Assembly: GCF_001402875.1 (NCBI RefSeq)
Contig: NZ_CP012946.1
Span: forward strand, 1,218,001-1,282,000
Source of the DNA: Blastochloris viridis
Lineage (GTDB): Bacteria; Pseudomonadota; Alphaproteobacteria; Rhizobiales; Xanthobacteraceae
DNA: 64,000 nt
Direction of reading: 5' to 3'
The position numbers and the translations under genes were made by a program. Positions 8,738-18,299 of this stretch are shown piece by piece (the first letter of the stretch is position 1; every line of letters begins with the position of its first letter). Below the pieces are notes generated by a model, which saw only the letters and a program-made list of their open reading frames with translations, was not told where the DNA came from and ran no database searches.

Positions 8738-10105
8738 ATGAGCGACAGCGTCAAATATCTGCTGCCGGAAGATCGTATTCCGCGCGCTTGGTACAATCTT
8801 GCGGCCGACCTGCCGGTGCCGCTGCCGCCGAGCCTGAGCCCGGCGACCGGCAAGCCGCTTGGTCCGGACGACCTCGCGCCGATCTTCCCGATGGCGCTGA
8901 TCGCCCAGGAGGTCTCGACCGAGCGCGAGATCGAGATCCCGGAGCCGGTGCGCGACATCTACCGGCTGTGGCGGCCCTCGCCGCTGGTGCGCGCCCGCCG
9001 CATGGAGAAGGCGCTCGACACCCCGGCGCGCATCTTCTTCAAGTACGAGGGCGTGAGCCCGGCCGGCTCGCACAAGCCCAACACCGCGGTGGCCCAGGCC
9101 TTCTACAACCGCGAGGCCGGCATCCGGAAGCTGTCGACCGAGACCGGCGCCGGGCAGTGGGGCTCCTCGCTGGCCTTCGCCGGATCCCTGTTCGGGATCG
9201 AGGTCAAGGTCTACATGGTCAGGGTCTCCTACAACCAGAAGCCGTATCGGCGCGCGTTGATGGAGACCTACGGCGCCACCTGCATCGCCAGCCCGTCCAA
9301 CGAAACCGCGTCCGGCCGCGCCTTCCTGTCCGCCAATCCGGATTCGCCCGGCAGCCTCGGCATCGCCATCTCGGAGGCGGTCGAGGTCGCCGCCCAGAAT
9401 GCCGACACCAATTACGCGCTCGGCAGCGTGCTCAACCACGTCGGCATGCACCAGAGCGTGATCGGCCTCGAAGCCATCGAGCAGATGGAGATGGCCGGGT
9501 TCTGGCCGGACGTGGTGATCGCCTGCGCCGGCGGCGGCTCCAACTTCGCCGGCATGGCGTTCCCGTTCCTCGGCAAGAAGCTGCGCGAGGGCAAGGACGT
9601 GCGAGTGCTGGCGGTGGAGCCGGCGGCCTGCCCGACGCTGACCCGCGGCACCTACGCCTATGATTTCGGCGACACCGCGCACCTCACCCCATTGATGAAG
9701 ATGCACACGCTGGGCTCGACCTTCGTGCCGCCCGGCTTCCACGCCGGCGGGCTGCGCTATCACGGCATGGCGCCGATGGTCAGTCACGCCAGGGAGCTCG
9801 GCCTGGTCGAGGCCCGCGCCGTCCACCAGAACGGCTGTTTCGAGGCCGGCCTGCTGCTGGCGCGCTGCGAGGGCATCGTGCCGGCACCGGAATCGACCCA
9901 CGCCGTGCGCGCTGCCGTCGACGAGGCGCTGGCGGCCAAGGCGGAAGGCAAGCCGCGCACCATCCTGTTCAACCTGTCCGGCCACGGCCACTTCGACATG
10001 CAGGCCTATATGGACTACCTGTCGGGCAAGCTGGAGGACCGCGACTACGACGCGGCTGCGCTCAACGCCTCGCTCGAGCTGTTGCCCAAGGTCGCGGCGG
10101 AGTAA
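8738..10105 (+). CDS. trpB2: TrpB-like pyridoxal-phosphate enzyme (TrpB2 type)
   Basis: This 455-aa protein belongs to the TrpB2 branch of tryptophan synthase beta chains, which condense indole with serine (or phosphoserine) using PLP. The PLP lysine lies in [13 protein letters not shown], the family's active-site stretch, and [13 protein letters not shown] is the glycine-rich phosphate loop. The N-terminal extension before the active site and the overall length are typical of TrpB2. No trpA is adjacent, and no other tryptophan gene is nearby, which is usual for this branch. ATG 8738 follows a GGGGGGAG ribosome site. Whether it makes tryptophan or salvages indole here is not decidable from context. 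Confidence 0.88.
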   Translation: MSDSVKYLLPEDRIPRAWYNLAADLPVPLPPSLSPATGKPLGPDDLAPIFPMALIAQEVSTEREIEIPEPVRDIYRLWRPSPLVRARRMEKALDTPARIFFKYEGVSPAGSHKPNTAVAQAFYNREAGIRKLSTETGAGQWGSSLAFAGSLFGIEVKVYMVRVSYNQKPYRRALMETYGATCIASPSNETASGRAFLSANPDSPGSLGIAISEAVEVAAQNADTNYALGSVLNHVGMHQSVIGLEAIEQMEMAGFWPDVVIACAGGGSNFAGMAFPFLGKKLREGKDVRVLAVEPAACPTLTRGTYAYDFGDTAHLTPLMKMHTLGSTFVPPGFHAGGLRYHGMAPMVSHARELGLVEARAVHQNGCFEAGLLLARCEGIVPAPESTHAVRAAVDEALAAKAEGKPRTILFNLSGHGHFDMQAYMDYLSGKLEDRDYDAAALNASLELLPKVAAE

Positions 10106-10130
10106 TCCGCTCGGTACGGCTGGATGCAGC

Positions 10131-10238
10131 GTCGTCCCGGGCGAGGCGTGAGCCGAGACCCGGGACCGTTGTCCGGATAGGACACCATCCTGCGAGCGAT
10201 CCCGGCTCGCACGCCCAGGGGCGCGCGGCCGGGACGAC
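10131..10238. repeat. Intergenic inverted repeat, family A, copy 2
   Basis: GTCGTCCCGG (10131-10140) is the exact inverse of CCGGGACGAC (10229-10238). The inside includes GAGCCGAGACCCGGGACC and ATCCCGGCTCGC, which pair with each other. It shares ends and internal motifs with 3601-3705. It lies between convergent trpB2 and the chemotaxis receptor gene and could end both transcripts. Confidence 0.72.
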
Positions 10239-10249
10239 GTGGCTGGACG

Positions 10250-11626
10250 TCAGGCCGCCGTCTTCACGCGGTCCTGCCGCCGCTCCGGCCCGCGATAGTT
10301 CGGGTCATCGCGCTTGCGGCGGTTGAGCGGGCCGCGGTGCAGCGCGGCGAGGAAGCTGTGAACCTCCTCGGTGAGGCGCTGTGCCCGGGCCGACAACTCG
10401 CCCGACGCGGTGCGGGTGTCGGCGGCCAGGGTCTCGGTACGGCCGGCGACGGCGGTGGCACGGTGGATGTTGTCGGTGATGTCGCGGATGCCGTCGAACG
10501 CCCGCTCGACATTGTCGGCGATTTCCGCGGTGGCCGACATTTGGCTCTCGACCGCCTCGGCGACGTAGGTGGTGATCTGGTCGACCTCGCCGATGGTGCG
10601 GGCGATCTCGGTGATGGCCTCGACCGCGGCGCGGGTCGAGGCCTGCACCTCGGCGATCTGGGCCGAAATCTGGCTGGTGGCCTGCGCGGTCTGGCCGGCC
10701 AGCATCTTCACTTCCTGGGCGACCACGGCAAAGCCGCGGCCGGCTTCGCCGGCCCGCGCCGCCTCGATGGTGGCGTTGAGCGCAAGCAGGTTGGTCTGCG
10801 CGGCGATGGCGCGGATCAGTTCGGCGACCTGGCCGATGTTGTCGCCGGCCGCTTGCAGGGTCTGGATGGTGTCGTGGGCTTCGCGGCTGCGCGTCACCGC
10901 CTGACGGGCGACGGTGGTCGACAGCCGGACCTGCTCGCCGACGTCGCGGGCGGATTCCGACAGCTTGGCGGTGGCGGTGGCGACCGTCTTCATGTTGCGC
11001 GTCGCCTCCTCGGAGGCGGTGGCGACGGTGGTGGCGCTGGACCGGGTGGCGCTGGCATTCTCGGTCATGGTGCTGGCGGTGGCGCCCATGCCGGTCGAGG
11101 CCGCGGAGACGTTGCGGACGATGTCCTGGATCGAGGTTTCGAACCGCGTGGTCTCGTTGAAGAACGCTCCGATACGGCCCTGGATCGAGGCCATCGCGTC
11201 GTTGATGGTCGCGGCCGAGCTGCCCAGGGCGCCGGCCAGCCCCTCCGGCCGGATCTTGCGGTAGTAGGTGTTGGCGCGCACCGCCTGCATCGCCGCGGTG
11301 GCCTCGCGGACATAAGCGTCGCAGCGGTCGATCATGTCATTGAGCGCGTGCTGGGCATCGCCCAGCTCGCCGCGCTCGGCGATGCCGACCAGCCGCGCCT
11401 CCAGATTGCCGGCGGCGATCTCGTGGCAGACCGTGGCCATGCGGCCGATCTCGCGCCGTAGCCGCAGCAGCCAGACCACCGCGAACCCGGCGGCGACGGC
11501 GCCGGCGGCGAGCGTGGCGACTGCGCCGGTCGTCCAGCCGGCGGCGAGGCAGGCCAGAGCGAGCACCAGCGCGCCCAGCGCCGCGCCGATGGCGCTCAGC
11601 GCCCTAAAGAGAGAGGACAAGTTCAT
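10250..11626 (-). CDS. Methyl-accepting chemotaxis protein with no periplasmic sensor (CetA-like)
   Basis: This 458-aa receptor starts with two closely spaced membrane helices (about residues 8-55) with almost no loop between them, then a HAMP-like segment and a long helical signalling domain with the hairpin tip [22 protein letters not shown], here cited as [17 protein letters not shown]. Because it has no periplasmic domain it must take its input from inside the cell. ATG 11626 overlaps the end of the upstream PAS-domain gene by 23 bases. The pair together looks like an Aer-type redox/energy receptor split in two, as in Campylobacter CetB (PAS) and CetA (receptor). Confidence 0.9.
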   Translation of the reverse strand: MNLSSLFRALSAIGAALGALVLALACLAAGWTTGAVATLAAGAVAAGFAVVWLLRLRREIGRMATVCHEIAAGNLEARLVGIAERGELGDAQHALNDMIDRCDAYVREATAAMQAVRANTYYRKIRPEGLAGALGSSAATINDAMASIQGRIGAFFNETTRFETSIQDIVRNVSAASTGMGATASTMTENASATRSSATTVATASEEATRNMKTVATATAKLSESARDVGEQVRLSTTVARQAVTRSREAHDTIQTLQAAGDNIGQVAELIRAIAAQTNLLALNATIEAARAGEAGRGFAVVAQEVKMLAGQTAQATSQISAQIAEVQASTRAAVEAITEIARTIGEVDQITTYVAEAVESQMSATAEIADNVERAFDGIRDITDNIHRATAVAGRTETLAADTRTASGELSARAQRLTEEVHSFLAALHRGPLNRRKRDDPNYRGPERRQDRVKTAA

Positions 11627-12125
11627 CATAGGGCTTGTTGGTGGATTCGACGAAGGCGAGCAGCCGCTTGAAGCCGGCATCGAGCTGGTCCTTGCCGTTC
11701 CGGTGCTGCGCCTCGACCGCCAGCACCTCGGCATAGATCGGCTCGATGGCGGCAATGGCCTGACGGCTCGGCACCCGGCGGTTGGAATGGAACGCGACCA
11801 TGTTGCCGGCCGCATCGAACGACGGCGTGACGTGGGCGAACACCCAGTAGAAATCGCCGTTCTTCGCCATGTTCTTGACGTAGGCGAAGATTTCGTGGCC
11901 GGCGAGCACGGTGTCCCACAACAGCTTGAACACCGCACGCGGCATGTCGGGATGGCGGATGATGCTATGGGGCTGGCCGAGCAGCTCGGCCTCGCGGTAG
12001 CCGGCGATCTGGCAGAACACCCGGTTGGCGTAGGTGATGCGGCCCTTGAGATCGGTCTTCGAAACGATCAGCTCGCCGGGATCGAAGAACCGCTCGACCG
12101 TGGTCGGCGTGACCGCAGTGCGCAT
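11604..12125 (-). CDS. PAS-domain energy sensor partner (CetB/Aer N-terminus-like)
   Basis: This 173-aa cytoplasmic protein is a single PAS domain with an N-cap of the Aer type. The stretch [14 protein letters not shown] followed by [15 protein letters not shown] is the hallmark of Aer-like FAD-binding PAS domains, and [14 protein letters not shown] fits the second half. It is translated just ahead of, and overlapping, the receptor gene. The inferred role is to sense the redox state through flavin and pass it to the receptor's HAMP region. Start ATG 12125 was preferred over an in-frame TTG at 12182 because homology begins shortly after it; the ribosome site is weak for both. Confidence 0.85.
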   Translation of the reverse strand: MRTAVTPTTVERFFDPGELIVSKTDLKGRITYANRVFCQIAGYREAELLGQPHSIIRHPDMPRAVFKLLWDTVLAGHEIFAYVKNMAKNGDFYWVFAHVTPSFDAAGNMVAFHSNRRVPSRQAIAAIEPIYAEVLAVEAQHRNGKDQLDAGFKRLLAFVESTNKPYDELVLSL

Positions 12126-12293
12126 GGCCAAGACCCCCAACGCAGGAACCCAACGCCGGAACTCGCCGTGGGATTCTACCAAAGGACCCCTACGGAAGAC
12201 GGATGGCGAGGGCGCAGTTGACCATGCAGCAGTTCAGCATTCGTTAAAACCGGCGTCGAAACCGCGCCGCCGATTCGTTTCCGGAGCGGGAGA

Positions 12294-13542
12294 CAGGGCA
12301 ATCGGGTGAAAAATCACGCTGCCAGGAGACTTGCGAGGAAGTCGTCGTCCCAGGCGGCGACTTTTCGCTTGAGGCGGAGAGAATCCTTGCCCGGGGCCTT
12401 GCGGATGAGATTGAGGGCCATGTGCTTGAGGGTGGTGAAATTGGCGGGGGCGTGATCGGTGCGGACGCGGCAGTCGTCATCGCGGAACACCATGTCCATG
12501 ATCCAATGCAGGCTGTTCTCCACCGCCCAATGGCTGCGGATGACGGGTCCGAGCTGGTCGGCCGGGGACGCCAGCGAGGCGATGTAGAAGCGGGTCTCCT
12601 GCTCGCACTTGGCGCCGATCTCGCGCATGCTTTCGACCATGACGACACTGGTCAGGCCGGGCCAATCGTGACGGTCTCGGAGCCAAGCCACGTCGTGCAT
12701 CACCGTGGTGGTGCGGGTCTCGATGCGGCCGTGATCGCCATCGACGCTGTGATGGCGGCTGATCGCTGTGTCCTTGAAACCATTGGCTTTCTGCTCGGCG
12801 GCGAACAGCTCGACGTCCTCTCGCAAGCTGCCCTGGTTGCCTTTCAGGGCCAGCACATAGTCGGCCTTCTGGGCGAGGATTTGCGCGGCGATGGCGCGCT
12901 GGCAGCCCATGGCGTCGATGGTGACGATGGCGCCCTCGATCGACAGCAGGGAGAGCAGTTGGGGGATGGCGACGATCTCGTTCGACTTGTCGGCCACCTT
13001 GACCTGGCCGAGCACCAGGCGCTGGCGCGCCGCGAAGGCGGACACCATGTGGACCGCCGCCTTGGCGTCCCTCTTAGCCGAGCGGCGCAGCGTCTTGCCG
13101 TCGATGGCGATCACGTCTGCGGGCGCCCCGGTCACCGCCGCCACCCAGGCGACGAAGCAACGCTGGAACTGCGCAGCATCGAGGGTGGCGAGGATGTCGC
13201 CGAGGTGGTCGTGCGAGGGGGTGCCATGGAGAAACGTGCGGAACCGGCGCAGCAGGTCGAGCTTCGTCTCGCCGAACCTTGCGATGTCGACGAAGGTCTC
13301 GGCGCCGGCCAGCACCGCCAGCAGGCACAGCAGCAGCACCTCCTCCAGCGAGTACATCACCTTGCCGCGCTGGCGCGGGTCGGGCATGTCCTTGAAATAG
13401 TCCAGGAAAACAAGAGCTTCCCCAAGCGCGGCAAAGTCCGGTTCCGCTGGCTCCATCGCCCATCCTCCGCATCCGAATCGGAGGAACCGACAGATTCAGC
13501 ACTTCAGGCCTTTGTCACCCCTTTCTTCACCCGATCGCCCTG
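12294..13542 (-). mobile_element. Complete ISAs1-family insertion sequence
   Basis: The 1249-base element has terminal inverted repeats at 12294-12313 and 13523-13542 that match at 18 of 20 positions (CAGGGCAATCGGGTG on the left, CAGGGCGATCGGGTG when the right end is reversed). It is flanked by a perfect 10-base direct repeat, GAGCGGGAGA, at 12284-12293 and 13543-13552, the size of duplication known for the ISAs1 family. It carries one intact transposase gene on the minus strand. The insertion sits between the PAS gene and prfB and breaks no gene. The intact ends and duplication suggest a recent event. Confidence 0.95.
12314..13456 (-). CDS. ISAs1-family transposase
   Basis: This 380-aa DDE-type transposase has the family's N-terminal segment (DMPDPRQRGKVMYSLEEVL), the first catalytic Asp in VIAIDGKTLRRS, the second in IVTIDAMGCQRAIA with LALKGNQGSLRED, and a C-terminal SHWAVENSLHWIMDMVF segment bearing the Glu. 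It is full length, with no stops or shifts, so it is probably functional. It fills most of the 1249-base element. Confidence 0.95.
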   Translation of the reverse strand: MEPAEPDFAALGEALVFLDYFKDMPDPRQRGKVMYSLEEVLLLCLLAVLAGAETFVDIARFGETKLDLLRRFRTFLHGTPSHDHLGDILATLDAAQFQRCFVAWVAAVTGAPADVIAIDGKTLRRSAKRDAKAAVHMVSAFAARQRLVLGQVKVADKSNEIVAIPQLLSLLSIEGAIVTIDAMGCQRAIAAQILAQKADYVLALKGNQGSLREDVELFAAEQKANGFKDTAISRHHSVDGDHGRIETRTTTVMHDVAWLRDRHDWPGLTSVVMVESMREIGAKCEQETRFYIASLASPADQLGPVIRSHWAVENSLHWIMDMVFRDDDCRVRTDHAPANFTTLKHMALNLIRKAPGKDSLRLKRKVAAWDDDFLASLLAA

Positions 13543-13619
13543 GAGCGGGAGAGTGCTCGGGTTGCGCTTCGGGCGCGGGATCGCTACACCCACCGTTCTT
13601 CAAAACGGGTGGCAGGACC

Positions 13620-14751
13620 ATGCGCGCCGAACTTCAGAATCTCGTCGATGACATCAAGCAGTCCGCGGGACTGCTGAGGAGGTCTCTTTGACTGGGATGT
13701 TGCACAGCGCCGACTGGCGGAGCTGAACGCCGCGTCGGAAGACCCCAATCTTTGGAACGACGCCGACGCCGCCCAGAAGCTGATGCAGGAGCGCAACGCG
13801 CTTGCCGATTCGATCGAGGGCGTGGTCAAGCTCGAACGCGAGCTGGACGACGCGGTGACCCTGATCGAGCTGGGCGAGGCCGAGGACGATGAGGACACCA
13901 TTGCCGAAGCAAAGGCCATCCTCGAAGGGCTGAAGGCCGAAAGCGGACGCCGCCAGATCGAGGCGCTGCTGTCCGGCGAGGCCGACGCCAACAACGCCTT
14001 CCTCGAAGTTCATCCCGGCGCCGGCGGCACCGAGAGCCAAGACTGGGCCGAGATGCTGCTGCGCATGTACACGCGCTGGGCGGAGCGGCGGAAGTTCAAG
14101 GTCGAGCTGGTGGAGTGGCAGGCCGGCGAAGGCGCCGGCATCAAGGCGGCAACCATCCACGTCAAGGGCCACAACGCCTATGGCTGGCTGAAGACCGAGG
14201 CCGGTGTCCACCGGCTGGTGCGGATCTCGCCGTTCGACGCCAATGCCCGCCGGCAGACCTCGTTCGTGTCGATCGACGTCTATCCCGAGGTCGACGACCG
14301 CATCGTCATCGACATCAACGAGGCCGATGTACGGGTCGACACCATGCGCTCCGGCGGCGCCGGCGGCCAGCACGTCAACAAGACCGAATCGGCGGTGCGC
14401 CTCACCCACATCCCGACCGGCGTCGCGGTGGTCAGCGAAGGCGACCGCTCGCAGCACAAGAACCGCGCCGAGGCGTGGCGCATGCTGCGGGCCAAGCTGT
14501 ACGAGCGCGAGCTGAAGCGGCGCGAGGCGGAGGCGATGGCCGAGCAGGCCGCCAAGACCGATATCGGCTGGGGCCACCAGATCCGCTCCTACGTGCTGCA
14601 GCCCTATCAGCTGGTGAAGGATCTGCGTACCGGCCACACCTCCGGCACGCCGCAGGCGGTGCTCGACGGCGCGATCGACGACTTCATGGAAGCGACGCTG
14701 GCGCAGAAGGCCTATGGTGGCGCCGAAGGCGAGATCGAGGACGTCGACTGA
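13620..14751 (+). CDS. prfB: Peptide chain release factor 2, with programmed +1 frameshift
   Basis: RF2 ends translation at UGA and UAA. The gene is read in two frames: 13620-13688 (23 codons), then a +1 shift and 13690-14751, giving 376 aa. The joined product runs ...LLRRSL-DWDVAQRRLAEL..., as in RF2. Domains are the N-terminal helical part, the catalytic GGQ loop (SGGAGGQHVNKTES) and the RF2 recognition region upstream of it. A start at 13783 would lose domain 1. Autoregulation: when RF2 is scarce the ribosome pauses at the in-frame UGA and shifts. Its usual upstream neighbour, mrcA, is 10 kb away here. Confidence 0.96.
13677..13692 (+). promoter_or_regulatory. prfB programmed frameshift site
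   Basis: AGG AGG TCT CTT TGA C at 13677-13692. A Shine-Dalgarno-like AGGAGG lies three bases before the slippery CTT (13686-13688), which is followed by the in-frame stop TGA (13689-13691) and C. This is the classical RF2 autoregulatory arrangement. Confidence 0.97.
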
Positions 14752-14852
14752 ACGGACGTCCGATTGAGCGAAAGACGTGGATGGCCGGCCCGGCCATCCA
14801 CGTCGGTTCGTCTGCAAAGGATCTGTTCGGCCGCGAGGCAGCCATCTCACCC

Positions 14853-15185
14853 TTACATGAAGCGTCCGGGTGGCACGTCGGGCTGAGCCAGCATCGACGG
14901 CTCGGGCTGCGAATTGAGGTTGAAGCCGACGTCGCCGCGGCTCGGCAGCGTCGCCGGCATCCGCGACAGATCATCGAACGCGAAGCGCAGCGTGTCCTGC
15001 CACTGGGCCTGGGCGACCGGGCCGGTCATCTGGGCGGTGTCCAGGGTGCGGCGCGCCATGCTGTCGACGTTGATCTGGCTAAACGCCAGCGCCGTGATGA
15101 CGAGCGCGAGCGAGGACAGCGTGACGGCGAGGGTGGTTTCGGCGCGGCTGGAGCGACGGTCGTGGCGGGTGTCCGGGCGGGTCAT
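14853..15185 (-). CDS. Small single-pass membrane protein, unknown function
   Basis: A 110-aa protein with a charged N-terminus (MTRPDTRHDRRSSRAE), one membrane helix (about residues 18-38, TLSSLALVITALAFSQ) and a polar C-terminal tail expected outside the cytoplasm. I do not recognise a family. ATG 15185 has GAGGA upstream; the open frame continues to 15278 but without a better start. It converges on prfB. Confidence 0.55.
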   Translation of the reverse strand: MTRPDTRHDRRSSRAETTLAVTLSSLALVITALAFSQINVDSMARRTLDTAQMTGPVAQAQWQDTLRFAFDDLSRMPATLPSRGDVGFNLNSQPEPSMLAQPDVPPGRFM

Positions 15186-15532
15186 GGGGGCGTCCTCATC
15201 AGGCGTCTTCCCTGTGCAGGCATAACGGCGCAGCGGGGACTTCGGTTCTCCACTCATTAAAACGTGAATGATTTGCAAATTGCCGGCGTGGCGTGGTGAC
15301 GCACTCCGGGCCGGGCGTTAACGCCGGCCGCACCCGTAGGAGTTTTCCCGCGCCGGCCCTTGCGGGATCGCCGCGCCGGGCCAAAACTCCGCTGTGAGCA
15401 AGGGGTCTGCGGGAGCCTCAAGCGGACCCGCCGGCACAATCATCCAGCGTTTTACCGGCGGCTAAGCCGCCGTCCGCAGTGCTCCCCGCGAGCGCGCCTC
15501 TCCCTCAAGCGTGCCAAACCGACGAGCGTTCC
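15186..15532. other. Gap upstream of the PPK2 gene
   Basis: About 350 bases between divergent genes. A short AT-richer patch (ATGATTTGCAAATTG near 15268) could hold promoters, but I see no convincing pair. A small inverted repeat lies just before 15470 (GGCGGCTAAGCCGCC). No gene is supported. Confidence 0.4.
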
Positions 15533-16420
15533 ATGACCATCAGCGTCGCCGATTTCGTCAAGCCGTATCGCATCGTGTCCGGAAAAGGCGCCAAGCTGTC
15601 GGAGATCGATCCCGGCGACACCCGCCGCCTCAAGCTGGACAAGGACGACGCCAAGGACCTGCTGCAGGGCGGGGTCGAGCGATTGTCCGACCTGCAGGAG
15701 AAGCTCTACGCCCAGGACCGCTGGGCGGTGCTGCTGATCTTCCAGGCGATGGACGCCGCCGGCAAGGATGGCGCCATCAAGCACGTCATGAGCGGCATCA
15801 ACCCGCAGGGCTGCCACGTCACCGCGTTCAAGGTGCCGTCGTCGACCGAGCTCGACCATGATTTCATGTGGCGCTGCCAGCTCGCGCTGCCCGAGCGCGG
15901 CCGCATCGGCATCTTTAACCGCTCCTATTACGAAGAGGTGCTGGTGGCGCGGGTGCACCAGGAGGTGCTGAAGCGCCAGAAGCTGCCGCCGGAGCTGGTC
16001 ACCGAGCGGATCTGGACCGAGCGGTTCGAGGACATTCGCGCCTTCGAGCGCTACCTCGCCCGCAACGGCACCATCGTGCTCAAATTCTTCCTCCACGTCT
16101 CCAAGGGCGAGCAGAAAAAGCGGTTCCTGGAGCGCATCGATGATCCCGCTAAGAACTGGAAGTTCTCAATGGCCGACGTTGCCGAGCGGGCGCATTGGGA
16201 CCGCTACATGGAGGCGTACGACGACATGATCCGCCACACCGCCAGCGAGGAGGCGCCGTGGTTCGTGGTGCCGGCCGACACCAAGTGGTTCACCCGTCTG
16301 GTGGTGGCGGCGGCGATCATCGATCGGCTGGAGCGGTTGAAGCTGCACTTCCCGACCGTCGACGACGCCACCCGCGCGGCGTTGCAGGACGCGCGCAAGG
16401 CGCTGCTGGCGGAGGATTGA
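15533..16420 (+). CDS. ppk2: Polyphosphate kinase 2 family protein
   Basis: This 295-aa PPK2-type enzyme transfers phosphate between polyphosphate and nucleotides in the cytoplasm. The Walker A-like loop is MDAAGKDGAIKHV, and GIFNRSYYEEVLVARVH, WTERFEDIRAFERYL and KFFLHVSKGEQKKRF are family blocks; DDPAKNWKFS and WFVVPADTKWFTR lie near the C-terminus. This pattern belongs to the short single-domain PPK2 group. ATG 15533 was chosen because PPK2 homology begins directly after it; 18 upstream codons are open but unlike the family. Whether ADP or AMP is preferred cannot be told here. Confidence 0.93.
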   Translation: MTISVADFVKPYRIVSGKGAKLSEIDPGDTRRLKLDKDDAKDLLQGGVERLSDLQEKLYAQDRWAVLLIFQAMDAAGKDGAIKHVMSGINPQGCHVTAFKVPSSTELDHDFMWRCQLALPERGRIGIFNRSYYEEVLVARVHQEVLKRQKLPPELVTERIWTERFEDIRAFERYLARNGTIVLKFFLHVSKGEQKKRFLERIDDPAKNWKFSMADVAERAHWDRYMEAYDDMIRHTASEEAPWFVVPADTKWFTRLVVAAAIIDRLERLKLHFPTVDDATRAALQDARKALLAED

Positions 16421-16498
16421 GCGACCGCACGGCGCCCGGCTCGGCGGGTCGCCTCGTTCGCCGCACGATGCCCGGCCCGATGCAGGACCTCGCTGTGC

Positions 16499-17710
16499 CT
16501 ACTGCGGCTCGGCGAGTCCGAGGCGGACGCCGGCGCGCAGGAAGCGCTGCGGGTCGACCGGTTCGCCGGCGATGCGGGTTTCGTAGTGCAGATGCGGGCC
16601 GGTCGAGCGCCCGGTCGAGCCGAGCCGGCCGACGATCTGCCCTGGCACCACCGCGTCGCCCTCGCGGACGTCGATGGCCGACAGGTGCGCGAACACGGTG
16701 GACAGGCCGTTGTCGTGGCTGACCTCGACCATGTTGCCGAAGCCGCTCTGCCAACTGGCTTCCTTGACCCGGCCGCGGGCGGTGGCGCGGACCGGCGCGC
16801 CGGTCTCGGCGCGGAAATCGATGCCGCCGTGCAGGGCAGGGCGACGCAGGAACGGGTCGATCCGCGTGCCGAAGCCCGAGGTGACGTCGGCGTCGGGGTG
16901 GATCGGACGGCGCAGCGGCACGGCATCGACGGTCTGTTCGAGCCGGCGCATGTCATCGACCGCGGCGGCGACGCGCGCGGCCTGGGCCTCGAAGGTCGCC
17001 CCCACCGCGGCGGGAACGAACGGGCCGCCCATCGGCGCCTCGGTCGCGGCGCGGCTTGGGGCGAGGCCGATGTCATCCAGCACCGCGCGCATGCGGCGGG
17101 AGCGGGTTTCGGCCTCGCTCTCGATGCGGTTGAGCGCGGCGGCCTGGGCGAGTTCGGCGCGGTCGAGCGACTGGTGCAGGCTCGCCAGACGGTGCGCGGA
17201 GCCATGCTCGGCCGGCGCCGCCGGGTGGGCGGCGGCCGAGGTGACGCGGGATTCCAGCCGCGCCTCGCGCTCGCCGGCCGGCTTCAGCCGCACGGTGTCG
17301 GAAATCGGCTGCACCGGACGCGGTGCCTCGGCCCGGGTCTGCGGCGTCGGCGGCTTGGTCAGCGCCGAAATCAGCTGCTGGCGCTGCTCGATCGCCGCCT
17401 GCCGAACCGACAGGCCCTCGATCCGGCGCTCGAACTGTTCGTGCTCCACCAGGCGGCGCGTGCGGGCCTTCTCGACTTCGTCCTTCAACTCGGCGATGCG
17501 GTCTTCATAGGCCGAGGCCACGTCGTGATGGCGGCGCGCCAGCCCGCTCAGCACTTCGTCGCGGAAGAAGACGTAGCTGCTGAGGCCGACCGCCCACGCC
17601 AGCACCAGCGCGAACGCACCGACCGAGAGCGCGAGGGTGTGGCGGTGGACGATGACGCCGCGGGAGGGCGCGGCAGACAGGGCGGCATAGCCAAGGTGGG
17701 CGCGTGACAT
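16499..17710 (-). CDS. M23-family peptidoglycan endopeptidase with coiled coil
   Basis: A 403-aa envelope protein with an N-terminal membrane anchor (about residues 24-50), a coiled coil (about 60-115), a proline-rich linker and a C-terminal LytM domain. The zinc ligands of M23 are visible: HGGID (HxxxD) and HLHYE (HxH). Intact ligands suggest an active DD-endopeptidase rather than a degenerate EnvC/NlpD-type activator. It is a single minus-strand gene upstream of a peroxiredoxin gene. ATG 17710 is used. Confidence 0.9.
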   Translation of the reverse strand: MSRAHLGYAALSAAPSRGVIVHRHTLALSVGAFALVLAWAVGLSSYVFFRDEVLSGLARRHHDVASAYEDRIAELKDEVEKARTRRLVEHEQFERRIEGLSVRQAAIEQRQQLISALTKPPTPQTRAEAPRPVQPISDTVRLKPAGEREARLESRVTSAAAHPAAPAEHGSAHRLASLHQSLDRAELAQAAALNRIESEAETRSRRMRAVLDDIGLAPSRAATEAPMGGPFVPAAVGATFEAQAARVAAAVDDMRRLEQTVDAVPLRRPIHPDADVTSGFGTRIDPFLRRPALHGGIDFRAETGAPVRATARGRVKEASWQSGFGNMVEVSHDNGLSTVFAHLSAIDVREGDAVVPGQIVGRLGSTGRSTGPHLHYETRIAGEPVDPQRFLRAGVRLGLAEPQ

Positions 17711-17804
17711 CGGCGACCCTACGCACGAGGAGTAAACGCGCCGATTAGACTTGGTTAAGGTTAACGAACCGAAAACTGCGGCCTGGGTTTGTGGTGGCGG
17801 GCGA

Positions 17805-18299
17805 CTACAGCGCCGTTGCTGCTGCCAGCACCTGATCGGCGTGGCCGTCGACTTTCACCTTCCGCCACACTCTCGCGACCCGGCCATCGGGCCCGATCAG
17901 CACTGTGGCGCGCTCGATGCCCATCGACGTTTTGCCGTACAGCGATTTCTCGACCCACACGCCATAGGCCTCGACCATGGCGCGGGTCTCGTCCGAGCCG
18001 AGCGCGACGGCGAGGTCGTGCTTCGCCTTGAACTTGTCCTGGCGGCTGATCGGATCGGCCGACACCCCGATCACCGCGACGCCGGCCCGATCGAACGCCG
18101 GCTTCAGCGCGCTGAAGGCGAGTGCTTCCCTGGTACAGCCTTGGGTATCGGCCTTGGGGAAGAAATAGACCACCAGCGGCTTGCCGGCGAACGAGGCCAG
18201 CGAGACGCGGCCGCCGCCGGCGGCGGGAAGATCGAATGCCGGTGCGGGCTCGCCGACGACGAGGGCGGCCGGCGCGGTCGAGCTGTCGGTGGGGACCAT
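17805..18299 (-). CDS. bcp: Peroxiredoxin, Bcp/PrxQ type
   Basis: A 164-aa thiol peroxidase of the Bcp family that reduces peroxides in the cytoplasm. The peroxidatic region reads VVYFFPKADTQGCTREALAF: Thr and Cys of the catalytic TxxC pattern are present as TQGC, but the second Cys five residues later (present in many PrxQ proteins) is replaced, here by Leu/Ala, so it is probably a 1-Cys type or uses another resolving thiol. GVSADPISRQDKFKAKHDL is typical. ATG 18299 has AAGGAAGG upstream; a longer frame to 18416 lacks homology. Confidence 0.92.
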   Translation of the reverse strand: MVPTDSSTAPAALVVGEPAPAFDLPAAGGGRVSLASFAGKPLVVYFFPKADTQGCTREALAFSALKPAFDRAGVAVIGVSADPISRQDKFKAKHDLAVALGSDETRAMVEAYGVWVEKSLYGKTSMGIERATVLIGPDGRVARVWRKVKVDGHADQVLAAATAL

